DNA from: Liquidambar formosana
Taxonomy: Eukaryota; Streptophyta; Magnoliopsida; Saxifragales; Altingiaceae
NCBI GenBank assembly: GCA_039720395.1
Contig: CM077827.1
Span: forward strand, 21,189,117 to 21,253,116
Direction of reading: 5' to 3'
DNA: 64,000 nt
Within the stretch, counting starts at the first letter, position 1, and each line of letters begins with the position of its first letter. Below are positions 12,320-23,280 of this stretch, one piece after another. A program made the position numbers and the translations under genes. Below the pieces are notes generated by a model that saw only the letters and a program-made list of their open reading frames with translations, made no database searches and was not told the DNA's origin.

Positions 12320-12765
12320 AAGAAGTCATGTAAGAGTATGAGACAACCACCGGTAACAATAAATGTTAGCATTTGTAAGATTCCATACTCGATGAAGAAA
12401 GGGATAAAAGTATAGGAGGACGTACTAATGTTGCCTTAGACGAGAGATTATAAAGTCATAGCTCGAATTGTTGAGGAAGATCCTTGAAGTAAGATATAAA
12501 GGAAAAGAGGATGAAAGGGTAGAAAAAGCATTACTACGTATGAAATCAATACTCCTTCCCTTTCATTAATTCTCATTTCATTTACATCTTACTCCAAGGA
12601 TCTTCCTCAAAAATTCAAACAGCGGCTATACATCTCCCATATATTTATCAAGGGCAACATTGGGTTCACCTATACTTATATCCCCTTCTTCATTGAGTTT
12701 ATAATCTCACAGACATCGTGTTTGTTATCATCGTGGTTGTCTCATACTATTATATGACATCTCGG
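12320..12765. repeat. Large imperfect inverted repeat
   Basis: The left arm (about 12323-12545) and right arm (about 12550-12765) are reverse-complement relatives. Matched blocks include GTATGAGACAACCAC, ACTCGATGAAGAA / ACTCAATGAAGAA, AATGTTGCC, and GAGGAAGATCCTTGAAGTAAGAT / GAGGAAGATCCTTGGAGTAAGAT. Translated in the same sense both arms give related peptides (LDEERDKSIGG and LNEEGDISIGE), so the source was probably coding. I do not recognise the protein. Just upstream (about 11950-12010) a short frame reads YIVDCGLAKITQ, reminiscent of a kinase DFG-LAK segment. A decayed receptor kinase is possible but unproven. Confidence 0.55.
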
Positions 12766-15700
12766 TAAAGTAAAAAAAAAAAAAAAAATGGTTTTATAAG
12801 AATAACTTGCAAACATTATGTTTACATTTTATGGTCCATTCCCTACTTAAGGAAAACTCTTTGATATTTATTAATGTTATTGAGGTTGTCTCTGTTCTCG
12901 ATTCTCTTATATTTAATTAACATTATAAGGGAGCTTGAATGGTTTGTTGGATAGGACTTCCAAGGGACTGGGTTTAAGAAATTGTAAGATCCAAATCTTC
13001 ACGATTTGGCATTGGGGATAATAATGAAAATTTAGGATCCAAACGAAACGTTCAACCATTCTTGATTTGGCTTCTTTGAGGTGACCCATTGTCAATGAGG
13101 TAACTGTTATTTTTTGATGCAACAACGCTTGCGTGCGAAGATGAATAGGAGTGTTTTAATTTATTTTATTTAATTATTTTTTTATTTTTTTTAAAAAGAG
13201 AAAAAATGACATGGATGCTTCATGTTTCTTTCCTCTCATCTTATTGCACTAATTTTCGTCAACTGTATTTTGGTCATTTCAACTCCACTCATATTATGAG
13301 AAGCCATGAATTGTGGTTGACTAGAGGGCATCCATATATGCACCATTTCACAATACGGTGTTATAACCTCAAAATGAACCATTTTTTAAATTCTAAGCTC
13401 GTTAAAACCTAATGTTTTAGAGTGGCAAACGTTAGTTTACTGATTGTGTTCAGCGGATGCGTCATTGACACATCTCCATGTATTATGATATAAGAGCACA
13501 CTAAAAATTTATGTAAACTACAAAAGTTAGAGCTTATCATCTTTTTTACCCTGTTTTTCCAGGTATCCCTCTCCCCTTTCTAGCTCCACAATTGTAATAA
13601 ACTGAGTACTTTCTTTTTCTTTTCTTTTTTTAATAATTTTTTTTGGGTTAAATTTTAGAATTCCATTCATATATGACGTAGTGTATATATCCTCGATCAT
13701 TCTCAAGATGAACTTGATACTCATCTATAAGTCATGCATGCCTACTAAGCAAATAACAACGAGGGCAATCTCCTTTACGGGCTCTAAGAGCGATATAGGG
13801 CACGCTCATGGTGTGTTATAGTCATTTGTCTGAATTACCTTTTTCACTCCCTCCCTAAGTCAAGGTGTGTTATCCACTCTTCAATATTGAAGAACTGAGT
13901 ATAGGAACCATCAGCCATCTTGTCCCAAATATTTGAGAACCATTGTCCTTTTAAAGATGAAACACCCCTAGGGAAAAAGAGATTTAGGGTTTTGTAAAAA
14001 TATGGAACCGTCAACTAATTTTAAGAGAAATAAGAAAATCTTAGAAAATAAGGTATCTAGCTATGAAAAACAAAAATTACGTGTTTTTTTTTTTTTTTTT
14101 TCTCTTTTTGGAAAAGCTTGATCGATCTTTGGAAAGAAAGACCATGCAAGGATACGATGGTTAGGTTACAACACGGCCAAACCAAAGTTTGAAGGCACAC
14201 ACCTCATCAGATGTATTCTCAGTTATCAATTGGGCTTTATTTAAAAATGAAAAATAAAAAATAAACAATGAAGAGGATATTGACACAAACAAAAAATAAA
14301 TAAACAAAACTCTAACTTAGAGCATACTTGAGCTCGTGTGAGAGACCTACATATTTTTCTTTAAAGGATCAAAGTCCATGTAGTTCAATGGGGGGAAAGG
14401 TGACCCTAGGATTGATATGGAGTGAGTCTTCCATGTAATTGTGATACGGCCACATGGTGTCATGGGTTAATAAGAGGTCAATAAGAGCCAAGCAAAGTAA
14501 GATTGTGAGACCAAAAAAGTACTTTTACAATCTCACTTTGCTGGACTCTCATTGGTCTGTGATACCACATCAGTCATGTCACAGTTACATACAAAATGTA
14601 CGTACCTTCAATGCTTGCAATGCAATTTAGAGAGAGTTTTTTGTTGGTTATATTTAAAGGAGTTGAGCTAGTGCACCTCAAGAACGCCACTGATTAAACC
14701 TTTGGAATGTTTTATTCTAGATAAAAGTTATGTGACTCAAGAACGCCATGGGTCAAGAGATCCCTTTGTTAGGACTTAGGACCTAGCGTCTAGTATTGGT
14801 GAATTCTGTGGACAAGAAGCAGGGGTTGTACTTTTTGTATTTGAGTATAGGATGTCCATATCTAATGCTCCAATGAATGATGATTTGAAGGATTGAAGAC
14901 TTGTATGTATGGAAGAACTAAGTCTCGATGAAGACTTGTGTGTATTGAAGAACAAAGTCTCAGATAAGTGACTTAGAGGCTTTAAAAATACTCTGTAGGT
15001 GTTTTTTGGGTTGGATTTTTACATGTCCTGTTCGAAACGTTTAACTTATACCATTCGAACACCATGTAACTCATGAGTTTAGTTTAGTTTATTTTATTTT
15101 TTTCAATTATTTTATCCTTTATGATTCTTGAATCTGATAAATAAAAAGATAAGGTCAATAATTCTCCCTCATTGAGTATAATGTCTTTCAAAGTTGATTT
15201 TAAAACAACCTTTTATACGTTTTGTACATTATAATTCTGTTTATATCTTACATTTTTTTTTCATTGCACCACTAGCCTCCAGTGACATGTGTTATACATG
15301 TGATAATTTTTTTTTCCCTATGCGTAATGGCATTATTATCACTTGTTGGGTGAGTGATCCCGGGTTGAAACTTATAGAGAAACATTGATACCCATTTCTT
15401 GATATTAGGGGGTTATACCCATTTGTTGATATTGGAGGGTTATGGGTACTACTATATTGTCTAATTTTTTATCTAAATGCTTTTGCCCAATGTGGAAGTT
15501 TTCATATCATCTTATTATGAATAATTTAAAAAAAATTTTTTTTTTGATTAGTTGATTATAAATATTATTTATTTATTTATTTTTTTAAAAAATAAAATTG
15601 GTTAGTACAACTGCCAATTTTTTGCCCCCTAGCTTTTGCCCAAATGAGCTCCTACATCAACCCATCATTTATTTTACCAAAATTCTTACTCGATGAGTCA

Positions 15701-15970
15701 AGCTACCACTTCAATTAGGCAAGTAAATTTGGACAAAAATTTGGAATATGTTGCATTGCTCTTGCACTATTGCCCTCCTCGCTATAACCTGGTTGGGATG
15801 TGTAAATGTTTTAAAATTGAAATAAGAGGGTAGATTGTAAATGTCAAAGTTTGGTATTTCTTTTGAGTAATTTCAATATAACATACTAAACATTATATAG
15901 GTAATAGTACCAACAGAATCTGTTGTCATTCATTAGAAGAATTACCAGATGACTTATTTCTCAATTAAGG
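12766..15970. other. Non-coding stretch with one small foldback
   Basis: No gene is seen outside the foldback at 14432-14592 (listed separately). Homopolymer tracts occur at about 12773-12788 (A) and 14082-14100 (T). CTCAAGAACGCCA is repeated at about 14679 and 14738. The segment about 15380-15460 repeats 'GATACCCATTTNTTGATATTNGNGGGTTAT' twice. ORFs of 60-70 codons here have no recognisable domains. Confidence 0.45.
14432..14592. mobile_element. Foldback MITE, ~160 bp
   Basis: The two halves are inverted copies. The left arm starts GTAATTGTGATACGGCCACATGG and continues through CAATAAGAGCCAAGCAAAGTAAGATTGTGAGA. The right arm, on the other strand, reads GTAACTGTGACATGAC, then CAATGAGAGTCCAGCAAAGTGAGATTGT. 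The loop is only about ten bases (CCAAAAAAGTACTTTTA). It would form a nearly full-length hairpin. No coding; flanking duplication not clear. Confidence 0.55.
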
Positions 15971-15974
15971 AGGA

Positions 15975-16175
15975 TTCAGGTCAGCAAGATAGTATTTGGC
16001 CTTATAATTTTGTGCATCTTTTTATTGATGGTTCATGGAAAGGAAATGATGCTTTGGCCAATTATATATCATGCTTTTAAATGGGCATTAAATCATAATT
16101 TTTCTAATGTTTATATTTATAGTGACTGTCTTTCTTTGTGTAATCATCTAGGGGGAGAACTCCGAAGCAGTTGGA
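15975..16175 (+). pseudogene. RNase H-like (RVT_3) remnant, LINE-type
   Basis: Two adjacent frames together give the core of a plant LINE-type RNase H domain: HLFIDGSWKGNDALA (first catalytic Asp in the DGSWK motif), then after a frameshift AFKWALNHNFSNVYIYSDC with SDC as the later catalytic Asp, followed by LSLCNHL. The arrangement D-G-S ... A-x-x-W/G-L ... N-V-x-I-x-S-D-C is that of PF13456. It is a short isolated fragment without a reverse transcriptase nearby, so a dead remnant. Confidence 0.55.
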
Positions 16176-17077
16176 GTTTGATTCTCTTTCTTAATAGTCT
16201 TACAGTTGCTGCTCCGAAGTTGAGTAGATCTAGTGAGCCCCCTTTTGTTTTTTTGTGTTACTTTCTTTCCTTGGAATTGTACTTTAAATGCTCTGTTTGG
16301 TGGATTTATTTAGTACATGCATTGGGCAATTACAAGACAAAGTCCATGAGAATGGTCTTGAGGTGAAGTGGTGAAATTAGTTAAGCCTAAGACCTCTTAA
16401 TTGATTGACATGCAAGAGGCTCTAAGACGTACCACTCGGTCCACCCCTCAAGGTTTTAAAGTACATTACTATTAACTCATGTATGGGAGAAATTATGAAT
16501 AATATTACAATGTACACCGCAAAATAAAACCATTTTGGACGATCAACTAGTCGCTTAAGAAAACAAAAAACTAAGGTTGAAAAAATATCATGAAATTATG
16601 ATAATACATATAAATAATCCTTTCACTTTTCTGATTAAAAATTAGTATGTTAAAGACGAGGTTTAATGCTTTTTGTTACAATATAGACACTGTAAGATTA
16701 TTTCTTCTTAGTTTCCTTTTTGTTATTCATTTATTCTTTTTACTTGTTGGGTCAGCTTTTTCATTGATTTAATGCTTTCTAGCCATTAGACAGATATTGG
16801 TCTATGAGTACATAGAACAAACATTTCTTTGCAAATGCTAGTTTTTCATGTTAGTCACCCCAACCCCGTACTTTTTCCTTAATTAGTAGCTTAGCATATG
16901 TGATATGACCAGAGAAAAGACCTAGAGTAATGCAGTAAAAACTAAAAATAGAAAATAAATAAACTAGACTGCTAGGAAGAAGTTAAAATTTTAAAATAGC
17001 ACTACTGGAACGTAAATGCTAATAAAAAATGTAGTTAAAGGTAAAACCAATGAAATGAAGATATCTATACATATATA
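16176..17077. other. Non-coding stretch
   Basis: No gene or clear mobile element is seen. A CACTACTGG phrase at about 17001 resembles a CACTA terminus, but no partner end is present. The region is AT-rich with no domain in any frame. Confidence 0.4.
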
Positions 17078-17439
17078 GAGTCTCCTTCTTATGAGATTAA
17101 CTTAACCTAACTTTAAGTTAGGTCACCCTTTAAAACTACATTTTTTATTTTTATTTTTCAAAACCAACCGTTGGATTAGATCTACTTCATGTGAAGGTCA
17201 TGCATACCAAAAATCAAGTTGATCCGAGATTAAGAACTACTTTATTCATAAATGTCCAAAATGAGCAATTGTCATTAATTAAAAAATGTAATTTTTGGAT
17301 CGAATAGCAACAAATTTTGGATCAACTTGATTTTTGGTATGTATCACCTACATGATAAGATTATCTAATCTAACGGTTGGTTTTGTAAAATATGAATCAC
17401 ATGTATAGTTTTAGAGTAAACCTCATTAGAAGGGGACTC
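17078..17439. mobile_element. Long foldback MITE (~360 bp)
   Basis: The ends are GAGTCTCCTTCTTATGAGA on the left and, on the other strand, GAGTCCCCTTCTAATGAGG on the right. Internal blocks also pair: CCAACCGTTGGATTAGAT with CCAACCGTTAGATTAGAT, and CATACCAAAAATCAAGTTG with the identical sequence on the other strand. So nearly the whole unit folds into one hairpin with arms of about 160 bp. The flanks are TA-rich microsatellite (left ATATATA, right (CT)n then (TA)n), which hides any target duplication. It is non-coding. Confidence 0.7.
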
Positions 17440-18480
17440 TCTCTCTCTCTCTCTATATATATAAATTATCATTTCAACACGTGTTCATCTAATATATCGC
17501 GTATATTGGTCCAATGTATCCTGTAATCTACAAATACATGACATGCAACCTCCAATGTGAAAACTAATATAAATCAGTACGTGCTCATTAAATCATCATC
17601 CTAATAAAAATAACTAGTCAAAATACGCAGTGGTACACATTTCAGGTGCATGAAGGAATTTTTTACCTTGAATTGCATTGGAAGGTGTCAATGTGGATGG
17701 GTGATTGTATAGGTGAATTGCCGAGCAAATCTCCTTTGGCAGTGAGCCTAGTTTGCCACCTAATCGATCATTATATTAATCACAGGCAGTCAAGTGGCCA
17801 ACTGCCAAAGGAGTAATTGCTCTGCAGTGCAAACCATACGCTGGACTCACGTACTATGTTGATGAACATTTGCAAGGAGAGATATTTATTTATAGGTGAT
17901 AAGAAAGGTATAGCATTTCCCATGCAAATAGGATATTCTAAGCACATCCTATAATTTGCAAGCACTGAAGGAAAAGTAATCGTATGACTTTGATCCACAC
18001 AGCCTTTAATTAGTCCCTTCTCCTTGCAAGGTTTGCCATGCATTGCGAAAAGGGCATTTCCCACCCTACAGAACAAGAACGAGATGATGAATATCTATGA
18101 GGAATAGGCACAATTCTGCAGAAGATGCCAACTATCCTATTGGTAAAATTTGTAAAGAGTTTATTAGCAAGAAAAAGATAAAGTAAACGAAAAATGGTTT
18201 GGTGAGAGGTCCCTCATATTAGATTTGTACCTCATTAGCTCTAAACAAAAAATATATTAATGCCAAAGGTCTTTGAATTCTGTTTTGGACAAAACCACAA
18301 TTCAGTTCACATTCAAAAGGTGAAAGTGGTTACAGCTTGTTGACTTTTTTCGAACTTTAAAATTGCATAAACTTTTGTTTCACGAGTCCCTTTTTCATAA
18401 AATTTGTATTTTCAGAAATTATTGGCTGAGAACTTTAAAATGAGATCCATGATGAATGTAAAAACATATTTTTTTTAAAA
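17440..18480. other. Non-coding stretch
   Basis: A (CT)n-(TA)n microsatellite lies at 17436-17464. The phrase AACTGCCAAAGGAG (about 17798) is close to the reverse complement of CTCCTTTGGCAGT (about 17730), giving a weak dyad. No gene is supported. The 98-codon minus-strand frame at 17780-18076 has no recognisable motif. Confidence 0.4.
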
Positions 18481-18489
18481 AAAAATTGG

Positions 18490-18740
18490 CAAGAAAATTC
18501 TTGTCAATTGAGGGATTGATAGAGAAATTCTCTATCAATTGACAAAGAATTTCTCAATTGATCTCAATCTCAATTCTTTGTCAATGGAGAATTCTCTCTT
18601 CAATTGTATCAATTGAACGACTGATAGAGAAATTATCATTAATAAAGAATTTCTCAATTGATCCCTTAGTTGACACAGAAATTCTCTGCCAATTGAGAAA
18701 TTTCTCTCTGCATTTGACAAATAAATTTTCTTTCAATTAA
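18490..18740. repeat. Array of TCAATTGA palindromes
   Basis: The perfect 8-bp palindrome TCAATTGA and close variants recur at least seven times in 240 bp. They sit within longer alternating phrases AGAGAAATTCTCTATCAATTGA and GAATTTCTCAATTGA that pair with each other in both orientations. The pattern keeps ORFs open on both strands over the same bases, which is a by-product of the symmetry and not evidence of genes. The host element is unknown. Confidence 0.6.
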
Positions 18741-19239
18741 TAAACCTATAATAAAATGATGCTAAATCATGAAAACTCTGCACATCATGAATGGATGGGG
18801 GAGTAGGCCACTACAAGAAAGTTGCCTGATTATATCCCTTTTTGTATATTAACATAATTACTACTAAATCCAATGGAGATCCCACAAGATGTGCGCAGAA
18901 TTTGTCATAGTAGGATTCCATCCGATATGCTAATTGTTTTAAAAAAAAAAATTAATTATTTTCAATGGATGACTTTAATTATTAGATATTAATTCAATTT
19001 GTGAATATAGATCTTTTATTTTGACATGTGAGAACTAGGAATTGTTTAAAGACTAGTTATTGTTTACATTACATAACAAAATAGTAACATATTGTTTGAC
19101 AATATAATTTGCAAATCAGTAACATGTTACTATTTTGACAGCAAACTAGTAACTTGTTACCTTTTCATTTTTTTTTTAAATTTTTTTTTGGGTACCTAAT
19201 TACAATTAGTACTGTTTTGAAAATCGCGACAAATGGATT

Positions 19240-19698
19240 CCAAAACTACAAATTTTATCAAAATCGGATGTGTATCTTACAAGTTATGAACTTCTAAAAA
19301 TCGGAAAACTAAAAAACAAGTTAGTTACAAAAGGTGCCCTAAATAACGAAAAAGGGAATGCCTTTACAAGGAAATAAGGATGAATTATGATTTTTTGAAA
19401 AAAAGAATGTGTTTATTGCTAATTAGAATTTTAAGATGTCAGGATAATGGTTTAAAGAATCTTTTAATGGGGTTATTGCTAAAACCATTCTTCTAAATAG
19501 GGTTATTGCTAATTTCCATTTAGTTTTCTACCCATTATGTTGTTTAGATATTACATAAAGAATTCAACTCACATGTTTTCTATTTGTCTTTATGGGTTTG
19601 GATCCTCTCTAGTTGCCTATTCTAGCAATTTTATCCATTTTAAGGCTAGGAATGAGACATGCCATCCTAAATTAATCTAGTGGCTTGAGAGTTGCCAC
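19240..19698 (+). repeat. Dispersed repeat, copy 3
   Basis: This matches the copies at 7079-7900 (AATCGGATGTGTATCTTACAAG, AAAAAGGGAATGCC, GGTTATTGCTAAAACCATTCTTCT) and the linked segment at 6750-6865 (CTAGTTGCCTATTCTAGCAA, GGCTTGAGAGTTGCCAC). The order of the two parts is reversed relative to the first locus. Sequence to the right of 19698 is unrelated and belongs to the copia LTR. Confidence 0.6.
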
Positions 19699-19699
19699 G

Positions 19700-20531
19700 A
19701 CAAACCCCATAGATTCAAGTAATTTCCTTCACTCCTACGACCCGTCGATCGATCTTCGTGTCCTCTCGGCTTCGAATGTAGCCGAATTTTTTCAAGTGAT
19801 TCTCTAAGCCACAAGCTCGCAAGCTTGATCTCCTTCCCAACAGCTTTGGTAAACTTCGGCTACACACACTCAAGGTTGTATTGAAGGATTGTGGTTTATG
19901 ATAACTCTAGAACTATTTCATGAAAACCCTAAGTAGATGTAGTCTAGAGAAAAGGAAGCAAAGTTTTACGTTCAATACATTTGGGGAGGCTTTCTTAGGT
20001 TTTCTCAATGAAGAGAATCCCACCCAACAAAAAGGAATCAATTATAGGAAACAAATAAAAAAATTTAAAATAAACTTTTTTTTTCACTCATTGCATCCCA
20101 ATTGATTGGGATTAATTTCCAACTGATTGGAACTAGGCAAAAACTAGAGAAGAAATTTCAGTATAAATCCCAATCGATTGAGATGAGGCCAATCGATTGG
20201 AATGATTGGGGTTTCATTCCAATCGATTGGCTTTAGGCAAAATCCAAAGAAGTGATATTTTGTGTATTCCCAATTGATTGGATTAAAATCCCAATCGATT
20301 GGTTTTAACTAGAATGCATATTAAGTTCCAAAATTGATCAAAAACCATTTAAAACCATTTTTAAACCAAAATTAAGGTATTGTGAAGTCAAACAACTATC
20401 CTCTTATAGTCAATATGGTATCTAGGTCTCTTTCCTGCTTATGATGCAAATTTGAACCAAGTTGCTCCAAAACTTGAATTAATATAGCACCTTGAATCTT
20501 CACCACCAACTCAAATAACATGGATTTAACA
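19700..20531 (-). mobile_element. Ty1/copia 3' LTR with CCAATCGATTGG cluster
   Basis: On the minus strand the purine tract CCAAAGGGGAGAT (20532-20545) is followed directly by TGTTAAATCC, the usual PPT-LTR junction of copia elements. The LTR runs left to about 19700, where the dispersed repeat begins; the exact left end is not resolved. Within it (about 20098-20302) seven copies of the palindrome CCAATCGATTGG or one-base variants are clustered, just upstream (in element sense) of a TATA-like CTATAATTG near 20042. Confidence 0.6.
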
Positions 20532-21445
20532 ATCTCCCCTTTGGCAATTCCATGACAAAACCAACCTAAATCCCAACATGGGATATAAAACCTATTCCCA
20601 AACCACAAAATAAAAAAAGTTTGAAACCCATTACTGAAATACATTACATTACCAAACTCAATAACTAAAACCAACTAAACTTTAAGATTCCAAGCAAGTA
20701 CCTGTGATCTATATGCATAACATAAACAAACATTACCCAAGCATATATAATATCACATAATAGATCAAAGTAGAAACAAACCAGCTCAAGGTATGCAATA
20801 CAAACTCAAAGATATTCTCTCCCATTTTGTCACAAATTGACAAAGAAAATCACTCATACAAAAGAATGAAACCACATCACTCAAAAAATAGTGAAATCAA
20901 AGAATAGCAAAAAAAACCATGTGATTTCATTAGTCATCAAGCTTAAGGATATCATATAAAAGAGATGAAAAATTCAAAGCAACACCAAAAGCCCTAAACA
21001 GGCTTCATGAAGCCTATATGAGCTAACACAAACCTAACAACATAAAGAAATCCTAAACTAGGATCCAATCTCAACACCACCATCATCAACCTCCTCATTA
21101 ACATCATAACTAGCAATAATTAAAAATGATTAAATCAGTTGAAGCACCATGTCAACTCAAGAGAAAAGATATTGAAAAGAACCTATACTCTAGATGATGG
21201 CACAAAAGATAATCACACACTTTCACTTTTACAATCGCTCTTAACTCCCCCTCAAATAATGCACAATTTTTATTAAAAAAAATAACACTAAAAATAAACA
21301 AAACATATGCACTTTGACAATACGAGGACATGTAAATGTGTTCCATAAATATATAAAAAGAACTAAAATTAAGACCCTATTCTAAAATATAGAAGCACAT
21401 GATTCATTAAAGACATAATAGAAAATTTTTAATAAAGTTTATCAC

Positions 21446-22300
21446 ACTTACGTACAATTAGAAAAGTTATTCAAGAAAGTTCACATGCTAAGTGTATGAT
21501 GCACTAACAATACCAACTGGGTAGGTTGGACAAAACCACTTATGCTAACCAAAGTCTATCAACTCCAAAGATATAAAGAAAAATAATTCAAATCATGTGA
21601 GAAATGAAAAGATTGCTTTTCACCCTCTTTCTTTTCTTTTTCTTGGAGCTTTGGGACTTCTTTTGTAGGAAACAAGCTTTTGTACCTTTTCTATATTTTG
21701 CATTTTTTTTTTTCACGTCATTCACATATTTTTTTTCATTAAAACTCAATCATCATCTTTTTTTTTTTGTTTTTAATCAACATGACAGCTTTCATACTTT
21801 CATGCAGCTAGGCCTCTCCATGAATTACTTCATGTTAGTTTCGACCAATGCAAAGTTTGCCCTTTTCATGAATTACTTACGTACGATTAGGAATGTTATT
21901 CAAGAAAGTTCAAATGCTTAGTGTATGATGCACTGACAATGCCAACTGGGTAGGTTGGCCAAAACCACTTATGCTAACCAAAGTCTATCAACGCCAAAGA
22001 TATAAAGAAAAATAATTCAAATCATGTGAGAAACGAAAAGATTGTTTTTCACCCTTTTTCTTTTTCTTTGAGCTTTGGAAATTCTTTTGTAGGAAACAAG
22101 CTTTTGTACCTTTCCCATATTTTGCATTTTTTTTTTTCACGTCATTCACATATTTTTTTTCATTAAAACTCATCATTAATTTTTTTAAAATCAACATGAC
22201 GCTTTCATACTTTCATGTAGCCAGCCCTCTCCATGAATTACTTCATGCTAGTTTCAACCAACGCGTAGATAGCCATTTTCATGAAAAATTAGGATTTTCA
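21446..22300. repeat. 428-bp tandem duplication
   Basis: 21446-21873 and 21874-22300 are direct copies. Both begin ACTTACGTAC and share CCAACTGGGTAGGTTGG, AAAACCACTTATGCTAACC and AGGAAACAAGCTTTTGTACC. They differ by scattered substitutions and small indels in T-runs, so the duplication is not recent. It lies in the 3' untranslated part of the decayed copia element. Confidence 0.75.
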
Positions 22301-22839
22301 TAACATAATGGTCATTCAAATTCTTGCATCGAAAAGAAGTTTAAGACATAATCAACAATTCATAGAATTAGTCTAAAACCCCAAAGTCAAATGCCAATGG
22401 TGTAGTGTAAAGTGAATAGCATGTAAATTCACAACTACTCCACTAAGTGTGCTTAATAGAGCGAGACTCAATATCAAATTTATCAATTTTTAAATTTCAA
22501 CTCAATATGACAATCATGAAGAATACAGTCTCAAAATCTAGTGCAAGTCATATATAACTAAAACACACAACCAGCTAAGAATAGAAAAGCACATAAGAAA
22601 ATCTTTTTGGTTTTTCTAAATTTTTTATTTATATATATATATTTTTATTGATGAAAACTAAAAGCAAATAAACTCCAAAGAAAACAAAAAACACACACAA
22701 AAGTAATAAATCATAAATACTCCATAACTCTAAGAACAACATGAATAACATAAAGGAAAGATCAAACCTAGAAAACTATAGATAGTTTAAGGTCTTTATA
22801 GACCATAGGTAGTTTGAAGTCATTTCGAACTAAAGCCAA

Positions 22840-23280
22840 CACAATTGGTACCTTGCACAATGCCTTTACCCTTGTCTTTTTGCCTAACACTAATAAGTTG
22901 GGTAAGACATTCAAAATCTTCTTTCTTCACCCATTCTTTTCTAGCAATGAATTTCTTTTTAGGAATACTCACAGCTTGTACGTATAGAGTTTCTCATCGG
23001 ATCACAAGAAGAAGTGTCTAATCCTCTATAGTCAATCTATCTCAAATCCGAAACCTCTCAACATAACTTCCTAAAACAATCACCTACATTATCCCAACTC
23101 AAGATAGGATTTCTAGAAGCCCCAGAAGAACCATTCTTAAGATGAAAATAGTTAGGTTGAATGTGACTAACCTCACCACAATGATGACAAACAGGAGTAC
23201 TCCTAGGATCTAGTCCATCCCAAATATGACCTCTTCACTTGCATATGGAAGTCACAATCTACCCTTCTAGATTGACTAGG
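22840..23280 (-). pseudogene. Copia gag / zinc-knuckle remnant
   Basis: The minus strand contains PVCHHCGEVSHIQPNYF (complement of about 23170-23215), a CCHC zinc-knuckle with the last Cys replaced by Tyr. It is followed after several stops by KKKFIARKEWVKKEDFECL and RQKDKGKGIVQGTNC, which resemble the basic linker and W-V-K-K-x-D segment downstream of copia gag. Many stops interrupt it. Placement upstream of the PPT at 20532 on the same strand supports a single decayed element. Confidence 0.5.

Noticed and set aside
16360..16450. Possible SINE (A-box-like GGTGAAGTGGTGAAATTAG)
   Set aside because: No B box, poly(A) tail or target duplication was found.
18809..18820. CACTACAAGAAA, resembling a CACTA transposon terminus (also CACTACTGG near 17001)
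   Set aside because: No matching inverted end or 3-bp target duplication was found within range, so a lone 12-base match is not enough.
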